Positions 1 through 13,847 of a stretch of DNA of 64,000 bases are shown here, piece after piece. Location of the stretch: assembly GCA_011316305.1 (NCBI GenBank), contig SAUG01000035.1:186001-250000 (forward strand). The letters run 5' to 3'. This stretch comes from Rusavskia elegans. Lineage: Eukaryota > Ascomycota > Lecanoromycetes > Teloschistales > Teloschistaceae. Under the pieces are notes generated by a model. The model was not told where the DNA came from and searched no databases. It was given only the letters and a program-made list of their open reading frames with translations. Position 1 is the stretch's first letter. Each line of letters begins with the position of its first letter. A program made the translations under genes and the position numbers.

Positions 1-985
1 CTGGGAGGCTCCTATCTGGGGTTATATTGAGTTTTTATATATATATATATGTTCTATTAACGTTATATACGGTAACGATTATTGTATTTTATATATAAAG
101 AAATTTTTACAGTTAAATATATATAGTTCGTCAGGTAAGGTTTACAGCGCAGTTAATTACTTTTATTTAACTATTTCCTTCTTTATTCGATTACGAATCC
201 TCTACTATATTTAAATACTATATATTCCTTCCTCGATGTTATATATAATTATCAGCTTCTAATATTTCCGCTATATCTATTTACTATACTGCGAAGTAAT
301 TATTTACGTCTGTTACCTCGGCTATACTTATCGTATAATCCGTACCTAAATATTCTATTAAACTATTAAAGTACTCTTTAGCCTATATAGCTTTAAAAGG
401 GTTACTAGTAATAGGGTTGCCTACTAGTACGCTAGCTATTATAGCTAGAAGCTTTACCCGATCGATTAGATTAAAGGGGGGTAGGGAGATCGGATAGCGC
501 GTTTTAAAGGCGATAAAAAAGAGATTTTTATTAAAGTCGGAATAGGTTACTCTAGCTATAATAAAATAGTCGACGACCGCGCGGATAGATATAGTTATTA
601 CGGATATAGGAAGGTACTACCGTCTGGTTTAACTGCGGTATAGCTGTTACGGGAATATATATATACGCAAGGGGTTTTAGTAAGTTATAGTACTTGCGAG
701 GGTATGGTATTGCAGGGTTTATATTGCTGGTAAAAGAAGAAGAAGCGATGACTGCGAGGTATACTTATCTGTAAAAATTTCTACGTTAGTTAAATTATTA
801 GTAGAAGGATACGTTATATTACTAAGTAAATTTAAATTAAAATTCTATAGAACCGTTATTTACGTTATCTAAACTAGAGTATAAATTCTGCTACCGTATA
901 TTTAATGCTGGTATATTAACGCTTGATTTATTTACCGAACCACTGGTTTACCGGATACCAAAGCCAAAACAAATAACTAAATATA
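1..985 (-). repeat. 0.93-kb dispersed repeat, inverted copy 1
   Basis: The reverse complement of this segment matches 6925-7858 over nearly its whole length. Shared landmarks are the outer end (an ATAACCCCAGATAGGAGCC-type end), a TA-rich stretch, a segment reading CTGTAAACCTTGTCTGACGA and an inner end around TTATTTGTTTTGG. The copy is cut by the window start. The class of element is not clear: it could be an LTR or an internal retroelement fragment. Further same-family copies lie at 9640 and at 63365. Confidence 0.8.
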
Positions 986-1141
986 AAAGTATTATATAAT
1001 ATAATAGCGATAATTATAGATAGACTTATAAAATATATAAAACTCGTATTATATAATATAACAATAACAGCAGAATAGTTAGTATTTTTACTTTTAAAAA
1101 CGGTCTTCTATAAAAACGATATTATAGAGAAAATTATATTA

Positions 1142-1940
1142 GATAAAAATGAACTTTTTATTTCTAACTTTATAAAAGGATTAATATAGGGAGTAGAAAT
1201 TAATTAAGTAACATCAATATTGTTCTACCCGTAGACCGATAGGCAGATAGAAAGGATAAACCAGATATTAGAATTATATCTACGAATTTACTATTTAGAA
1301 AAAGAAAACGACTAGGTTTAGCTATTTTTAATAGTATAAATAGTAATTAACTCGATATATAATAAAGATATTTAAATAATACTAGACGAACTCTTATATA
1401 ATAGAAAACAAAAATACGAAATAGTTTTAGATATAAATAATCTAGTAGTATAAGCTTTCGTTAATAAAATAAAAGAAAAATAGAATAAAACTAAAGAGAG
1501 AATTTAGAAAACTAAAAAAAGAATAAAAAGTAGAATAGATAAATCTAAAAGAAACTATAACTTTAAAAAAAGAGATAAAATATTACTTTTAATAAAAAAT
1601 CTTATAGATAGGAAGTTAGATTGGCCCTATATTAGAACTTTTAATATCTAGGATATTAGAGGAACTATAATATACTTTAAGTTTCCGGTAATAGAAATTT
1701 TCCCTAAATTCTACGTAGGACTTTTTAAAAAAACTTCTAACCGAATTCCGCTAGCGAAAGAGTAGTAATACTAGAAAAAAGATAAATATAAAATAGAAAA
1801 AATTATAGAGGAAAAAAAGAAAATAGACGAGTTTTTAGTTAAATAGAAAAGGTTTTCTAATAAAGAAAATATATAGAAACCTAGAAAATATCTTAAAAAA
1901 GATTAAAAAACCTTAAAAAAATTTAGAAAAGCGATATAGA
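1142..1940 (+). pseudogene. Chromovirus (Ty3/gypsy) integrase and chromodomain relic
   Basis: One frame from 1142 to about 1938 reads as the C-terminal half of a gypsy-type integrase. It shows a TDRQIERINQILELYLR block around 1232-1290, the RNYNFKKRDK-like GPY/F region near 1550, and a PKFYVGLFKK segment near 1715. A chromodomain follows from about 1781 (DKYKIEKIIEEK, then LVK-stop-K where LVKWKG is usual). Stops occur where Trp or Gln is expected. No indel breaks the frame over about 800 bp, which fits RIP rather than neutral decay. The product is not functional. Upstream pol domains are not visible. Confidence 0.85.
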
Positions 1941-1944
1941 AAGG

Positions 1945-2341
1945 GCCGTATTACGTCTATAATTCTATAGAGGTACGTTAGAGAATTAGCTAATTAAACG
2001 AGTCTAATAATCTATAGCCGCCTATAGCCGCCGTAGCCGACCCTTTTAAAGGGGGCTTTTAGCGGATAGCTATCTATCGGCTCTATCGGCTACTTTTATT
2101 ATATATATCGCTCGTTATTTCTATTAGATAGCTTTTCTCGTTAGTTATTAATATAATTATTAAATACGTTACTACTAATCTCTTATTAATTACCTCTATA
2201 ATAAAAACGCTTCGTAATATCGTAACTATATTTTCGCGGCTACGCGAGATTTGTTACGATAATTTATACTAGGACTCTTTTACTATTTAGTAGTTCGGAC
2301 TACGCCTACGGCTATAGCTAGGCTCGAACGTAACGCCTTTT
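1945..2341 (+). repeat. LTR-like repeat, copy a (3' of the integrase relic)
   Basis: Follows the chromodomain relic directly, where the 3' LTR of a chromovirus should lie. It ends near CGTAACGCC at about 2341. Its reverse complement matches 4988-5375 and 10803-11180: TGTTACGTT-type end, a segment with CTATAGCCGTAGGCGTA, then CTATCTAATAGAAATAA and a pyrimidine-poor tail. All copies are RIP-degraded. Confidence 0.65.
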
Positions 2342-4034
2342 GATATATAGGGACGTTATAATTATATCTATTTAAATATTAATCTATTTTTATAATTAAT
2401 TTATTATATTAAATATATATATATATTCTATTTCCTATAATCTAAACTATTAGATTAACTATATCTTTTATATAATATAAAATTGTATTTTTTATATTCT
2501 TTTCGTAATTTCGTATTATAATTCCAAGTATCGGGATATATTTTATCGAACTTTTATCTACTATCGATCTCGTTATTACTATAGTTAACTAACTGTAATT
2601 TGTACTTTTATAGTTTATTTAATAGTTTGTAAAATAAATCGGTTATTTTTTAGTTATTAGATATTATATATTATAAATATAATATTCGGATTAGTATTTC
2701 CGATTTATAAATAGAAAAAATATTATAAAAAGAAAAGAAATATTATTTTTTTATATTATTTACTTTTTTTTATTATACAAAAAAGAACTAATAATTAAAT
2801 TCTTTTTAACTATTTTCCAGCTCATAGAGATAAGCGAATATACTATTTTATAAAAAGGAATAATAGTATAATTTAATAGTCAATTTAAATTATCGGCTAC
2901 GGTATTTATTATAGTATAGTCATTTGTATTTCTTAAAAGTTTCTTTTTATTAAAGATTTTAATCCCCGACTATTTCCTTGTATACGAAAATATATAGGAT
3001 TAGTTCTATTTTACTATTTTTAGATTATTTTATCGAAATCTCTTTTTTTAACTAGCTATTACGACTATATACTCTCTATCTATAACGTAAACTTTAAAGT
3101 TAAAACTTTTATATTTTCTAATTCTGTTTTTAAATTATTAGATCTAATAAAATCTAATACGCGTAACTAAAATTAGATAAATAGTATCTTTTCAACATCG
3201 TTTATCTCGATTATAAAAAACATTTTATTAATAAAAGTCATTAGAAATATTTTTAGAATAAAGTTAGTTTTATATAAACTTTGTATTTAATTCCGTACTA
3301 TGAAACTCCCGAATCCATTTTCTATATCTATCTATTTACTTTGTTTTTCTATATTTTAATTAGTATACTTTAATAGAATTATAATTCTAAAAAACTATAT
3401 AACTACTAAAAAATACTATAAAAAAACGATGAAAAAAAAATAGAGATTTTATAAAATACTACGTTTATTAAATAGATTTTAACTAATTAACGTATTTATT
3501 TATTATTCCGCTACTATTTCTATTTCGTTTACTTTATAGAACGCGGTTATTTTAACTAAATTTTTTAGCTATCTTTTAATTTATTTTATTTATCTACTTA
3601 GAAACTAGTTAACTATTTTATTTTAATATTATAGAATATTTTATTTTAGCTAATTTAAATATTATAAATACGTATTTTATTATTTCTCAAGTTCTATTTA
3701 TTTCTAGTTTTTCTATTTTCTCTTAATTTACTAACTTCGTTCTATACTTTTAATACTTTTATCGTCCTTAGTAGTAATTTATAGATTATATATAATAGCT
3801 TTATCCTCGCTATTATTTTTTATTAAATTATCGTAAGCTTATATCTATCTCTATTTTAAAATTTTCTTTTTAAAAATATTCGTTTACCGACTTTATCTAT
3901 TTATCGAAAAAAACTCTAGTTAATTAACTACGCTAATTAGGAAGAGTTTATTAAAATTAAATAATTTATCAAATTATATTACTTTAATTAATTATTAGTT
4001 TATCTATTAACTTTAATCTTTAACTATTAATAAG

Positions 4035-4175
4035 AATTTTAGTAGATTTCTATATAATTTCCGAATTCGATCCGGAATCGACTATTTAGTAAATTAAACC
4101 GTATTAATTCGCTAAAAAATCGGATCGGATTATAGATACCAATAGAAATTCGTATCGAAGTAACTAGTTTAATTA
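4035..4175 (+). repeat. Small dispersed RIP-degraded element (family 3), copy 1
   Basis: Shares with 4550-4690, 8020-8140 and (inverted) 5560-5660 and 23535-23675 a series of blocks: GATTTCTA, then TTTCCGAATTCGATCCGGAA-like, then TTTAGTA, ending in ATACCAATAGAAATTCG-like sequence. No coding capacity. Probably a miniature non-autonomous element. Confidence 0.5.
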
Positions 4176-4549
4176 ATTTACTAAAATTTAGTCGAATTTT
4201 TAAATACTAAAAGAAATTTATACCAAAATAGCGGATTTATCTAGATTAGAAAAACTAATCCGATTTAAATCGGTTCCGACTTTTCTAAATACTAAACCGA
4301 TAGATTTTTAGTTATTAGTTTATTATTTAACTCGACCTATATTAGAACTACTAAAATACTAAAACTAATATAAAAATATAATTCTAATATAAAAGTAATA
4401 TATATATTTTTTTTAAAAATATTTTAGTTAAATAACTATATTAACTAGATAAATTATAATTGGACGAAATATATATTCTAAATGAATTATCTTTATAAAT
4501 ATATACTAAAGCAAATAAATTATAATATATAACTATTAATATAGTTTTA

Positions 4550-4690
4550 GCGTATATCTATTAGATTTCCGAATTTAATCCGAAATCGATCGTTTAGTAA
4601 ATCGAACCGGTTCGATTTATTAAAAAATCGAGTTTAGTTATATATACTAATAGGAATCTATTTTAAAAAAGCTATTCTATTTATATTTAA
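4550..4690 (+). repeat. Small dispersed RIP-degraded element (family 3), copy 2
   Basis: Same block order as the copy at 4035: AGATTTCCGAATTTAATCCG, CGTTTAGTAAATCGAACCGG, then a TATACTAATAGGAATC tail. Confidence 0.5.
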
Positions 4691-4987
4691 TTTCGAGATT
4701 TTAATAATTAGATTTTTTAATTTCGATACGCGTACTTTCTTTAAATTATAGACGTAAATTAAGCTATCTAATCTATAGTATCGATACTAACGCGATGAAT
4801 ACTAGGAGCTACTATTTTAGATAATTTACAAGCGTTATCTTGCGGGTAATTATATAAATTTATGTATATAAATTCATATTGACAATTTTTTTTATAAATA
4901 TTTAATTTCGAAACTATTATAAATTAAATTTCCATAACTTAATATTTCGTCTATATTAAATTATATCGTCATTATTTATTAAAAGAT

Positions 4988-5375
4988 GTTACGTTTAAGT
5001 CTAACTATAGCCGTAGGCGTAATCCGAGCTAGTAAATAGTGGGAATGTTCTAGTATAGATTATTGTAACTATTTCTATATAGCTAAAAAGATAAAATTAT
5101 AATATTATAACAAGATTTCGTAATATAGGTAATGATAAAAAACGAATAGAAGAATTTAGTAATTATTTTAAAACCTAATAAAAAAAGCTATCTAATAAAA
5201 ATAAGAAGCGATATATATAGTAAAAACGTTAATATATCCGATAGAGCCGATCTATTAAATAGAAACGGCTTTATAGTCCTAGTAATTTTAATTAAACGAA
5301 ATAATTAGTCCGTTTATTTAATTAATAAACGTGAGAAACTACTATAAAGTTATAAATATAATACGACCTCTTTAA
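4988..5375 (-). repeat. LTR-like repeat, copy b (inverted)
   Basis: Begins near TGTTACGTTTAAGTC on the plus strand, then CTATAGCCGTAGGCGTAATC. It runs to about 5375 and matches the reverse complement of 1945-2341. No internal retroelement sequence is seen beside it, so it may be a solo LTR. Confidence 0.6.
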
Positions 5376-5559
5376 TAGCGCTATTTACCTAGTATATTTC
5401 TTTTTATAAAATAAAAATCTATCTATTTCTATTTATTTCTTTTTTTCTTTATCGAATTTATTAAATATCTTTATAAGTTTTAATTTAGATTTTATCAACT
5501 CATTTTATATTAAGAGAATATAATACTATTTCCTTATAAATATTCTACGCGGATAGACT

Positions 5560-5660
5560 AGCTATTTCGATATAGATTTCTATCAGTATTTAGAAATCGA
5601 TCCGCTAAGCGGTTAGTTCTAAGTCGGATTGTAAATACTAACTATAATTCGAACTGATTT
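5560..5660 (-). repeat. Small dispersed RIP-degraded element (family 3), partial copy
   Basis: Contains GCTATTTCGATATAGATTTC and a GTATTTAGAAATCGATCC block, as in the better-preserved inverted copy at 23535-23675. It is shorter and more degraded. Confidence 0.4.
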
Positions 5661-6924
5661 ACTAAATTTTCAATATATAGTATAGTATTATCATTAATTA
5701 ATTAGTTAATTTACTATATGGATTATTTATATAGATAATAAATTTAGTTTAACTAAAATTCTTCTAGTTAGCGTAATTACTTAACTAGAATTTTTTTTAG
5801 ATATTTAGAGATAATATTTATACTAGAATTGTATTTTTATATTAGAATTTAATATTTTCGTAGGTCTAATTTAAATCGGATTGATTTTTTAATTAGAAAT
5901 TCAAAATCTATTAGTTTAATATTTTAAAAAATCGAAATCGATCGGATTGGATTAATATTTTAAATCCGGGATCGAAATCTAATCCTATAGTTAATCTACT
6001 AGCGAGATTTAACGTATAATATATTTTTTAACAAATTAATATATATATTTTATATACTATTTTAATATTATATATTAATCTCTTCTAGAAAAAAATTTAA
6101 ATCCGAAAAGGCGAAGTTTTATACGAAAATCGAAAATATTAAATTAAAATATTTTAAAGAAAATTAAAAGATTCAATTATTATATTTTCGTTAAATAAAA
6201 ATTTATAATAATTTATCTACTCGCGAACTAAATTTTCGTTCTTTATTTATAAAATGGATTTGCTTTATTTAGTATTTTAAAACTTTTAAAAAAAAAGTTG
6301 AATATTTTTATTATTTAAAAATAATAAATTTTATTAAGTTTTAGTAAAATTTATAATTCTCTTTCTTTTAGTTTTTCTAAATTTTTTTAAATAATTTTAT
6401 AAATGATAATCTATAAATTAATATCTAGACTAGATATAAAAAAATTCGATCGATTTTTTAAAAAGATAAATACTTTTCACTTTATAAAAAAAATAATATA
6501 AAAGAATAGCTAATTAAAAATTTCTTTATTCTAGATTTATTTTATATTTTTTTTAATTGAATTTCGATATTATAAATTACCTCCGGGTCTTTTAGTTTCT
6601 CTATTAACTTTTATTTTTTAGCTACTATTTCTTTTTGTAATAATAATAATAATAAGAAAAGCTAATTAATATCTACGTTTTTAAGTTAAATATTTAATAT
6701 AAAATCTAATATTTTTTATTCCTTCGAATTTTATTCTAGAATATAGTTAGATTAGCCGTCGGATCGGATTTTAAATTCGAAATCGAAGAATCGATCCGTT
6801 CTAAATCGGTTCCGACTTTTCTAGATATCGAATCGATTAGGTTTCGGTTCTAGATTAAAAAAATATATTTAATCCGCTAAAATATTAAATATTAAAATAA
6901 AAGTATAATTCTAGTATATAATTA

Positions 6925-7858
6925 TTTAGTTATTTGTTTTGGTTTTGGTACCCGGTGAACCAGTGGTTCGGTGAGCAAATCAAGCGTTGGTATACCAGCA
7001 TTGAATATACAATAGCAGAATTTATACCCTAGTTTAGTTAACGTAAATAACGGTTCTTTCTATAGAGTTTTAATTTAAATTTACTTAGTAATATAACGTA
7101 TTATTCTATCGATAATTTAACTAACGTAGAAATTTTTATAGATAAATATACCTCGTAGTTATCGTTTCTTCTTTATTTACTAGTAATATAAGCCTAAAAG
7201 CCTTTACGTACGTATATACTTCTACTAATAGCTATAGCTATAAGCTAAACCAGACAGTAGTATATCCGTAATAACTATATCTATCCGCGCGGTCGTCAAC
7301 TACCTCGTTATAGCTAGAATAACCTATTTTAACTTCGATAAAAATAGCTTCCTTATCGCCTTTAAAACGCGCTATCCGACTTCCCTACCCCCCTTTAGCC
7401 TAATCGACCGGGTAAAGCTTCTAGCCGTAGTAGCCAGCGTACTGCCTAGCGACCCTTTTAAAGCTAGGTAGGCTAAAGAGTACCTTAATAGCTTAGCGGA
7501 GTATTTAGATACGGGTTATACGATAAATATAGCCGAGGCGACAGACGTAGAAAATTACTTCGCAGTATAGTAGGTAGATATAGCGGAAATATTAGAAGCT
7601 GATAATTATATATAACGTCGAGGAAGGACTGGATATATAGTATTTAAATATAGTAGAAGATTCGTAATCGAATAAAGAAGGAAATAGTTAAATAGAAGTA
7701 ATTAACTACGCTGTAAACCTTGTCTGACGAACTGTATATCTTTAGCTGTAAAAATTTCTTTATATATAAAATACAATAATCGTTGCCGTATATAACGTTG
7801 ATAAAACATATATATATATATGAAAACTCAATATAACCCCAGATAGGAGCCCTCCAGG
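6925..7858 (+). repeat. 0.93-kb dispersed repeat, copy 2
   Basis: Best-preserved copy, inverted relative to 1-985. Starts near TTATTTGTTTTGGTTTTGG and ends near CCCCAGATAGGAGCCC. Together the two arms enclose about 6 kb holding the chromovirus relic. No intact ORF was seen inside. Confidence 0.8.
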
Positions 7859-8019
7859 GGGGAGTATATAATTATACTAATTTTTTTAAAAGAATTCTAA
7901 TTAATTAATTATATTAGCTAAAAAGATTCTATTTGGATTGAATATATTATCAAGATATATTACCTTTATTCATATATAGTTATTTAGGTAATAATAGTAC
8001 TATACTATATTTCAATAAT

Positions 8020-8140
8020 TTAACGGATTTCTATTAAATTTCCGGATTTAATCCGAAACTAACCGTTTAGTAGGTCGGATTAAACCGATTCGTTAAAAAT
8101 TTAAATCGGTTCCTAGATACCGACGAAAAACTATACCGAA
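8020..8140 (+). repeat. Small dispersed RIP-degraded element (family 3), copy 3
   Basis: ACGGATTTCTATTAAATTTC, GGATTTAATCCGAAACTAAC, CGGTTCCTAGATACCG and ATACCGAAGTAGCC blocks. It abuts the inverted-repeat element at 8162. Confidence 0.5.
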
Positions 8141-8161
8141 GTAGCCAGACTAGATTAGATC

Positions 8162-8319
8162 AGACTAGCCACTTCGAATCAAAGTAGCGACTCGACTTCG
8201 CGATAAACGCGGCTAACGCCTCAAAATTACTAGTTAAAATTAGTTTCCTTCCTAATACGATTAGAAATTCGAACTCGGGATACGAACCCGGATTCGAAAC
8301 CCGACAAAACGGCCAGTCT
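8162..8319 (+). mobile_element. 160-bp TIR element (MITE/SINE-like), copy A
   Basis: One of four copies, all in the same orientation. Common core CGACTTCGCGATAAACGCGG, then a TTAAAATTAC..GTTAGTTT block, then a TTCGAAACCCGACAAAACGG block. The ends form an inverted repeat (AGACTRGCC...GGCCAGTCT). The internal GATTCGAAACCC resembles a tRNA-type B box, so a SINE origin is an alternative. No coding capacity. Confidence 0.8.
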
Positions 8320-9639
8320 AGATTGGATTACTAAAATCGAGTGGGGTACCCGACGGTTCGACGGGAATTTGATCTAAATCGGCTGGTTTAATTTCGCCTT
8401 TCTTTTTAAACTTTTTATCTAGATCTTGAATTTATTAATAATCTACTAAAGTTATAAGATTAAATTCTTTATATAAAAAGTTTTTAAAGGTTAAAAAATA
8501 TATTATTTATAATTCTATTCTTTTTTCTATATTGCTTTCCTATATTAATATTCTAAAAAACGATTTTTTCTATTCGTTTTCTAATACTATATACTATTTT
8601 AGATCTATAATTAATCTAAAGTTACTAGTTTCGATATATCTATTTTATATTTTATATTCGGCTTTTTTAATCATATTATTTCTAATAGAACGCGTTAAAA
8701 TATATTCTATAATCTTTTTATATAGCTTTTTTATAAATTTTTTTTATTTTTTATTATTTATTAAAATTATTATTCAATCTTTTCCGACATTAAATATTAA
8801 ATACTACTATAAAAGACTTTTCGATTTAATATAGTTTATAGTCTGTAATCGACTTTTTAGTTTTTTTTTTTTTTAATTCTATAAAATACAATTCTAAATT
8901 TTTTTTATCTAATAGATAAATCAAGTAAATATTATTATAATAGTCAATTTTACTTTTAATTATTTATTTCAAAATATTATTTCTAAATAATTTCTTTATT
9001 ATTTTAAACTAATATTCTATTCTTTCAATTAATTTTTTAATTGAATAATTTCTTTTAGGTTATTTGATCTTTCTATATATATAATAAATTTCAGTCTATA
9101 ATCTTTTAGTTTCGATAAAATCGAGTTTTATTAGATTTCCTTTAAATTATTTTTTAATAAATGATATTTTAATAAACGTCTACTATATTTATCTAACTAT
9201 CTTGTATACTATCTAATATTAATTTTTATCGCTAGTTTAATTATTACTATTAGTAAATTAGATTTTTCGATTACTATTATTCTTTAATTCTTTATTATAT
9301 TTTTTCTAGAAATTAACTTTTGGAGCTAAATTTTTCTAGTCGATTTTATAAATTAACATCTTTAATTAAATAGTATGGATAGTTATCGACTTTTACTATT
9401 TTAAAATTCTTAGTTTCTTTTCTATTATTTTATTTTTAATTATTATTACCGAAGGTTTTATTTATTACTATAATTATATTATTAAAATGTAAAAAATTCA
9501 AGATATTTTATTTTTCTTTATTTTTTCGAATTATTAAAATAGTTATCTCTATAGAACAATTTTTAATTGAAAACTATTTTTTATAAATATAATATTATAA
9601 ATAAGATTTTAGTTATTTTATTTATTATTCTATTATTTT

Positions 9640-10668
9640 TTTCATTTTTTTAATATCCGGTTTACCGTCGGTTCCGTAATTAATTTACTTTAATATTAGT
9701 ACGCTAGCGTTAGATATACGATATAAAAACTAGTATTCTAGTCTAGTAAATTTAAACTAAAAAATTATATGAAATTAACTCGAATCTATATCGTAATACG
9801 TTCGTAGTATAAATTTCTATAATTTATTTAAAATAGTATTAGAATTTTAGTAATATATATACTTTATAATCGCTTCTTTTTTTTCTTCTTTTATCAGCAT
9901 CTATAACTACTACGGACTAATTTAATTTAATACTATCGTATTTAGTATACGCATCATTTATAATAGTTTAAACTATAAACTAATATATATAGAACCTCTA
10001 CTAATAATACTGGATCTATAACTACGATTATATCTTTTTAATTAGAAGAAATAGAACTCGAAACCGCTAAATTCGAGCTATTCGATAACGTCGACCGAGT
10101 CTTCGCTAATCTATTTACTATAACGGATTTTAAATTCTGAAACCCGTTTATTCTAACTATAATATTAAAGTTTTAGATTTCGAATCTGCCGAAACTATAT
10201 AGTTTTAGCGACTATATTAAATTACTAATAAAGGCTTTTATTCTACTAGAATTCGAGCTAGTAGTCGTGGAGTATCTAAATAGATTAATAGGCCGTTTGG
10301 ATTCGGGTATAACCTTAGATAAAAATAAAGTAATAAAAGTAAAAGATATTATTACCGTCTAGTAGATAGTCTTAGAAGTAATATTAGTAGCTTATAATCG
10401 TACGTATTTCGAACTTATATACAGGAATTCTGGTACGTAGAAGACTGCGAGTAATAAAAGGTATATTTAAATAGAGGAAGAATAGTAATTAAATAGACGA
10501 TATAATAGAATAAAAACGATTAACGCTGTAAATCTTGCTTAACTATTTCTTTTGACTACGAAAATTTTTTACTATATAAACAATAACCATTATTGCCGTA
10601 AAGAAACTACGCTAGTATAACGTATATATATAATAGTCAATTTATAACTCCGGACAGGGGTTCTATAA
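9640..10668 (+). repeat. 0.93-kb dispersed repeat family, diverged copy 3
   Basis: Matches the right-border copy at 63365-64000 in the same order and orientation (TACGCTAGCGTTAGATA, AATTCGAGCTATTCGA, GACGTCGACCGAG-like and CTAGTAGTCGT blocks) and more loosely 6925-7858. It ends near ACTCCGGACAGGGGTTC. RIP-degraded; no intact ORF. Confidence 0.7.
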
Positions 10669-10802
10669 AGAAAATTATTACATTTAGAAATTTTTATAGA
10701 TAGTAGATATAGCCGTTTTAAAAGTATTTGTTCGGTCTATAATATAAAAAAAAAATTTAATATAATAGATTATTAAAATATAATGTTTTTATATATTAGA
10801 AA

Positions 10803-11180
10803 ACATTACGTTCGAGTTTAGCTATAGTTATAAACGTAGTCCGAACTACTAAATAGTAGCGGTATTTTAATATAGATTATTATATTTACTTTTAAATTGT
10901 TATTTAAATAGAATTATATTATTACGAATCCTTTTTATCACGTAAATAATTATAGAAATTAAATAGAAATGTTTTTTATTTATATTAATAATTAATAAAA
11001 GAGGCTATCTAATAGAAATAAAAAGCGATATATATAATAACACAGTCGATATATCTAATCGAGTCAATCTATTAAATAGAAGCGGCTTTATAGCCCCGGC
11101 GGCTTTAACTAGATTAAACTATAAATCCGTTAATCTAATTAATAAATATAAAATACTACTATAAAATAAAAGACGTAAAA
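10803..11180 (-). repeat. LTR-like repeat, copy c (inverted)
   Basis: CATTACGTTCGAGTTTAGC, GTAGTCCGAACTACTAAATA and GAGGCTATCTAATAGAAAT blocks match copy b at 4988 in order and spacing. No adjacent internal retroelement sequence. Confidence 0.6.
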
Positions 11181-13847
11181 TAAATATTTATATCGATAGA
11201 CTTTCTTGTAGTCGATTAATATAAAGTAGAGTCGATAGAAAAACGATTTACGTAGCCGTATATACTTCTATTAAATTAGTTATTTTATAACGCTAAATTA
11301 GATATCGTTTTTAACGTTTCGGCTCTTTTAATTTAAAACGAATATACGTAGCGAGATTTAGAAATATAGTTTATTATATCTTCGAGGCGTAAAAATCTAT
11401 TACAAAATTTTAGCGGCTATAAAAATCTTGTATTCTTTTAAATAGATATAACTTTAAAAACTAGGATTTATAAAATTTATTGATAATATATCTTCTAGAA
11501 TTCCATTTATTTAATAGATTTACTTTTTTAGAATTTTATCTTTTCTACTATATAGCCAGACTTTAAAATAAACTGGAGTTAAAGGAAGAGATTTCGGAGA
11601 TCTTAGATATTTTAAAGTTCTATTCTACTAAAACTGTTGATTTAATAACGCTTTACGATTTAATAATGATCCTATAATTATATTTTATTAAATTTCGTAT
11701 GATAGAATATTTTCGTTAGATTCTATAAATGAAATTTACTATAATCTTTATAGAATATAGTATTAGTAGTTTACTACAATATCGATAGTAAAAGATTTGT
11801 ACGGCTGCTAAAATCTTACGATAGATTTTTATATTCCGAAAATACAACGGATATAGTTATTAAAAGTTTAATTCCGTAATTCGATCTGATTTAGTAAATT
11901 TAGAACGCTGTTAATTCCTTTAACTGTAGATATAATTATAGATTTTTAATTAATTAAAAATCTTTAATAAATTTACAATTTCTATATTTTATATTGTCTT
12001 ACTATTATAGATACGCTAAAATAGTCGGATAAAACTCGTATCTATTAAAATATATTTTTAATAAATAGATCGATATAGTAATTAGTATATTAAAATTATA
12101 GTAAATACGCTCGATTTCGTAGCTTCTAGTAACTATTAAGTCTGTCTAAATTTTTTATTTTCGAAGAATTACCTTATATATAAAGCTTTAGTAGATATTA
12201 ACAAATTAGTACTATTAATAATTCATTTTTCTAAATTTTCGTATCTATCTAGTTTTAAAATAATTTTAATTACGTATTTTAGATATATTTACTATAATAT
12301 TCTATTTAATAAAATTTTCTATAATATTCTTTCGTATATAGATCTAGAGTTCTTCTAGGCTATAGTCTAGATATTTTTTTTTAAAAACTTCTATATACGA
12401 TTTACTACTAGAATATATTTTTTAATATATTAAAAATCTTATTATTATAATAAAATAATATATTTTTTTTGCTATACTATATCTACGTTATAGTAAATAA
12501 TCGTAAAAGCTTTATAATAGATATTTCAATAACTTTAACTTTTAATTTAAAGAAAATAAAATATTTTATATAGTTAATATTTTCGGTTATTTTTTTATTG
12601 TATTTAAAAATATCGTTGTTATATAATAAAAAATTTAAATTTGAATAAACGCTTTAATACGCTTACGTTACATTAGATTAAATATACCAGATATTTAAAA
12701 TATTATATTTAGCTAAAAAGATTCTATTATTTTATCTAAATTCTATTATATTAAACGCGCGTTTTAATGAATTAAGTTTTTATACTAGTTTATTTATTCT
12801 AAAAAACTATATATTTTTAGATATTAAGAATATTTAACGTATTTAGTTATTTTTTTAATATAGAACCTAGTTAAATAGGAATTAGCAAATTTAGAATATT
12901 TTTACTATTTTTTATAAAACGAATATAATCTAACGAGAAATAAAAGTTAGGATTATTTATTAGTAATTAGCTACTACTTATTTAAAGACTTTTTTTTATA
13001 ATAGAAAGAAGTTTTTAGTTAAAACTATTTTCGGATATCGAATTATTTATTTTACGAAAGTTTTTATAATATAATCCGATATTCTATTTAATATATACAA
13101 AAAGAATATAGTCTATATTTTCGACGACTATAATATATATTTCTTTATTTATATAAATCTTTTATATTTAAATAAGGTTGTTTTTAGAGATATATACTAC
13201 GATCGCTCGACGCCGATTTTTTATTTTCAAATATAAAGCTACTATATATAGCATCGTACGCGGTTAATAAAATAGAAAATAATAGATAAATATATATTAA
13301 AAAGACGTAGATTAGATAATAAAATAGAAGAAAAGAAATAGTAATAGCTGTCTATATATTTATCGGAACTATTAAATATATTTATATATTTCAAAATAAT
13401 CTAGATATTATATTAGAAGGCGACGGTATATAGACTATATAGAATTCAAGATATAACGCTATCTAGAAAGATATATACTCTATAAAATATCTATATAATA
13501 TATTTCTTATTTAAACGATATTCGTTTTATATTCTAGAATCCGTATTACTATCTATAAATTAATTCGTCGCGATTCTTTCGTTTGTTGTTTTATTTTTAT
13601 CTTCCGTTATATTATACTAGTTATTCGCTATAGTCCCCGCTAGACTATAAATATTGATTAGATATCTATTTATTAAATACTTTATTTTAAACTTTTTGTT
13701 TCTATTATTTACAATCTTTTATATTTTAATCTAATATCTTCTCTATCCGAACCGCTAGAATACTATTATAATATTTTAGTAAACGGCTTTTATTTTATTA
13801 AATTTTATACGATTTCTGTCGATTTCGATATTATAGACGGTAATATT

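Noticed and set aside
8532..8834. 100-codon reading frame in AT-rich DNA
   Set aside because: Composition is almost only Ile, Leu, Phe, Tyr, Ser, Lys and Asn, as expected by chance in RIP-type DNA; no motif and no start context.
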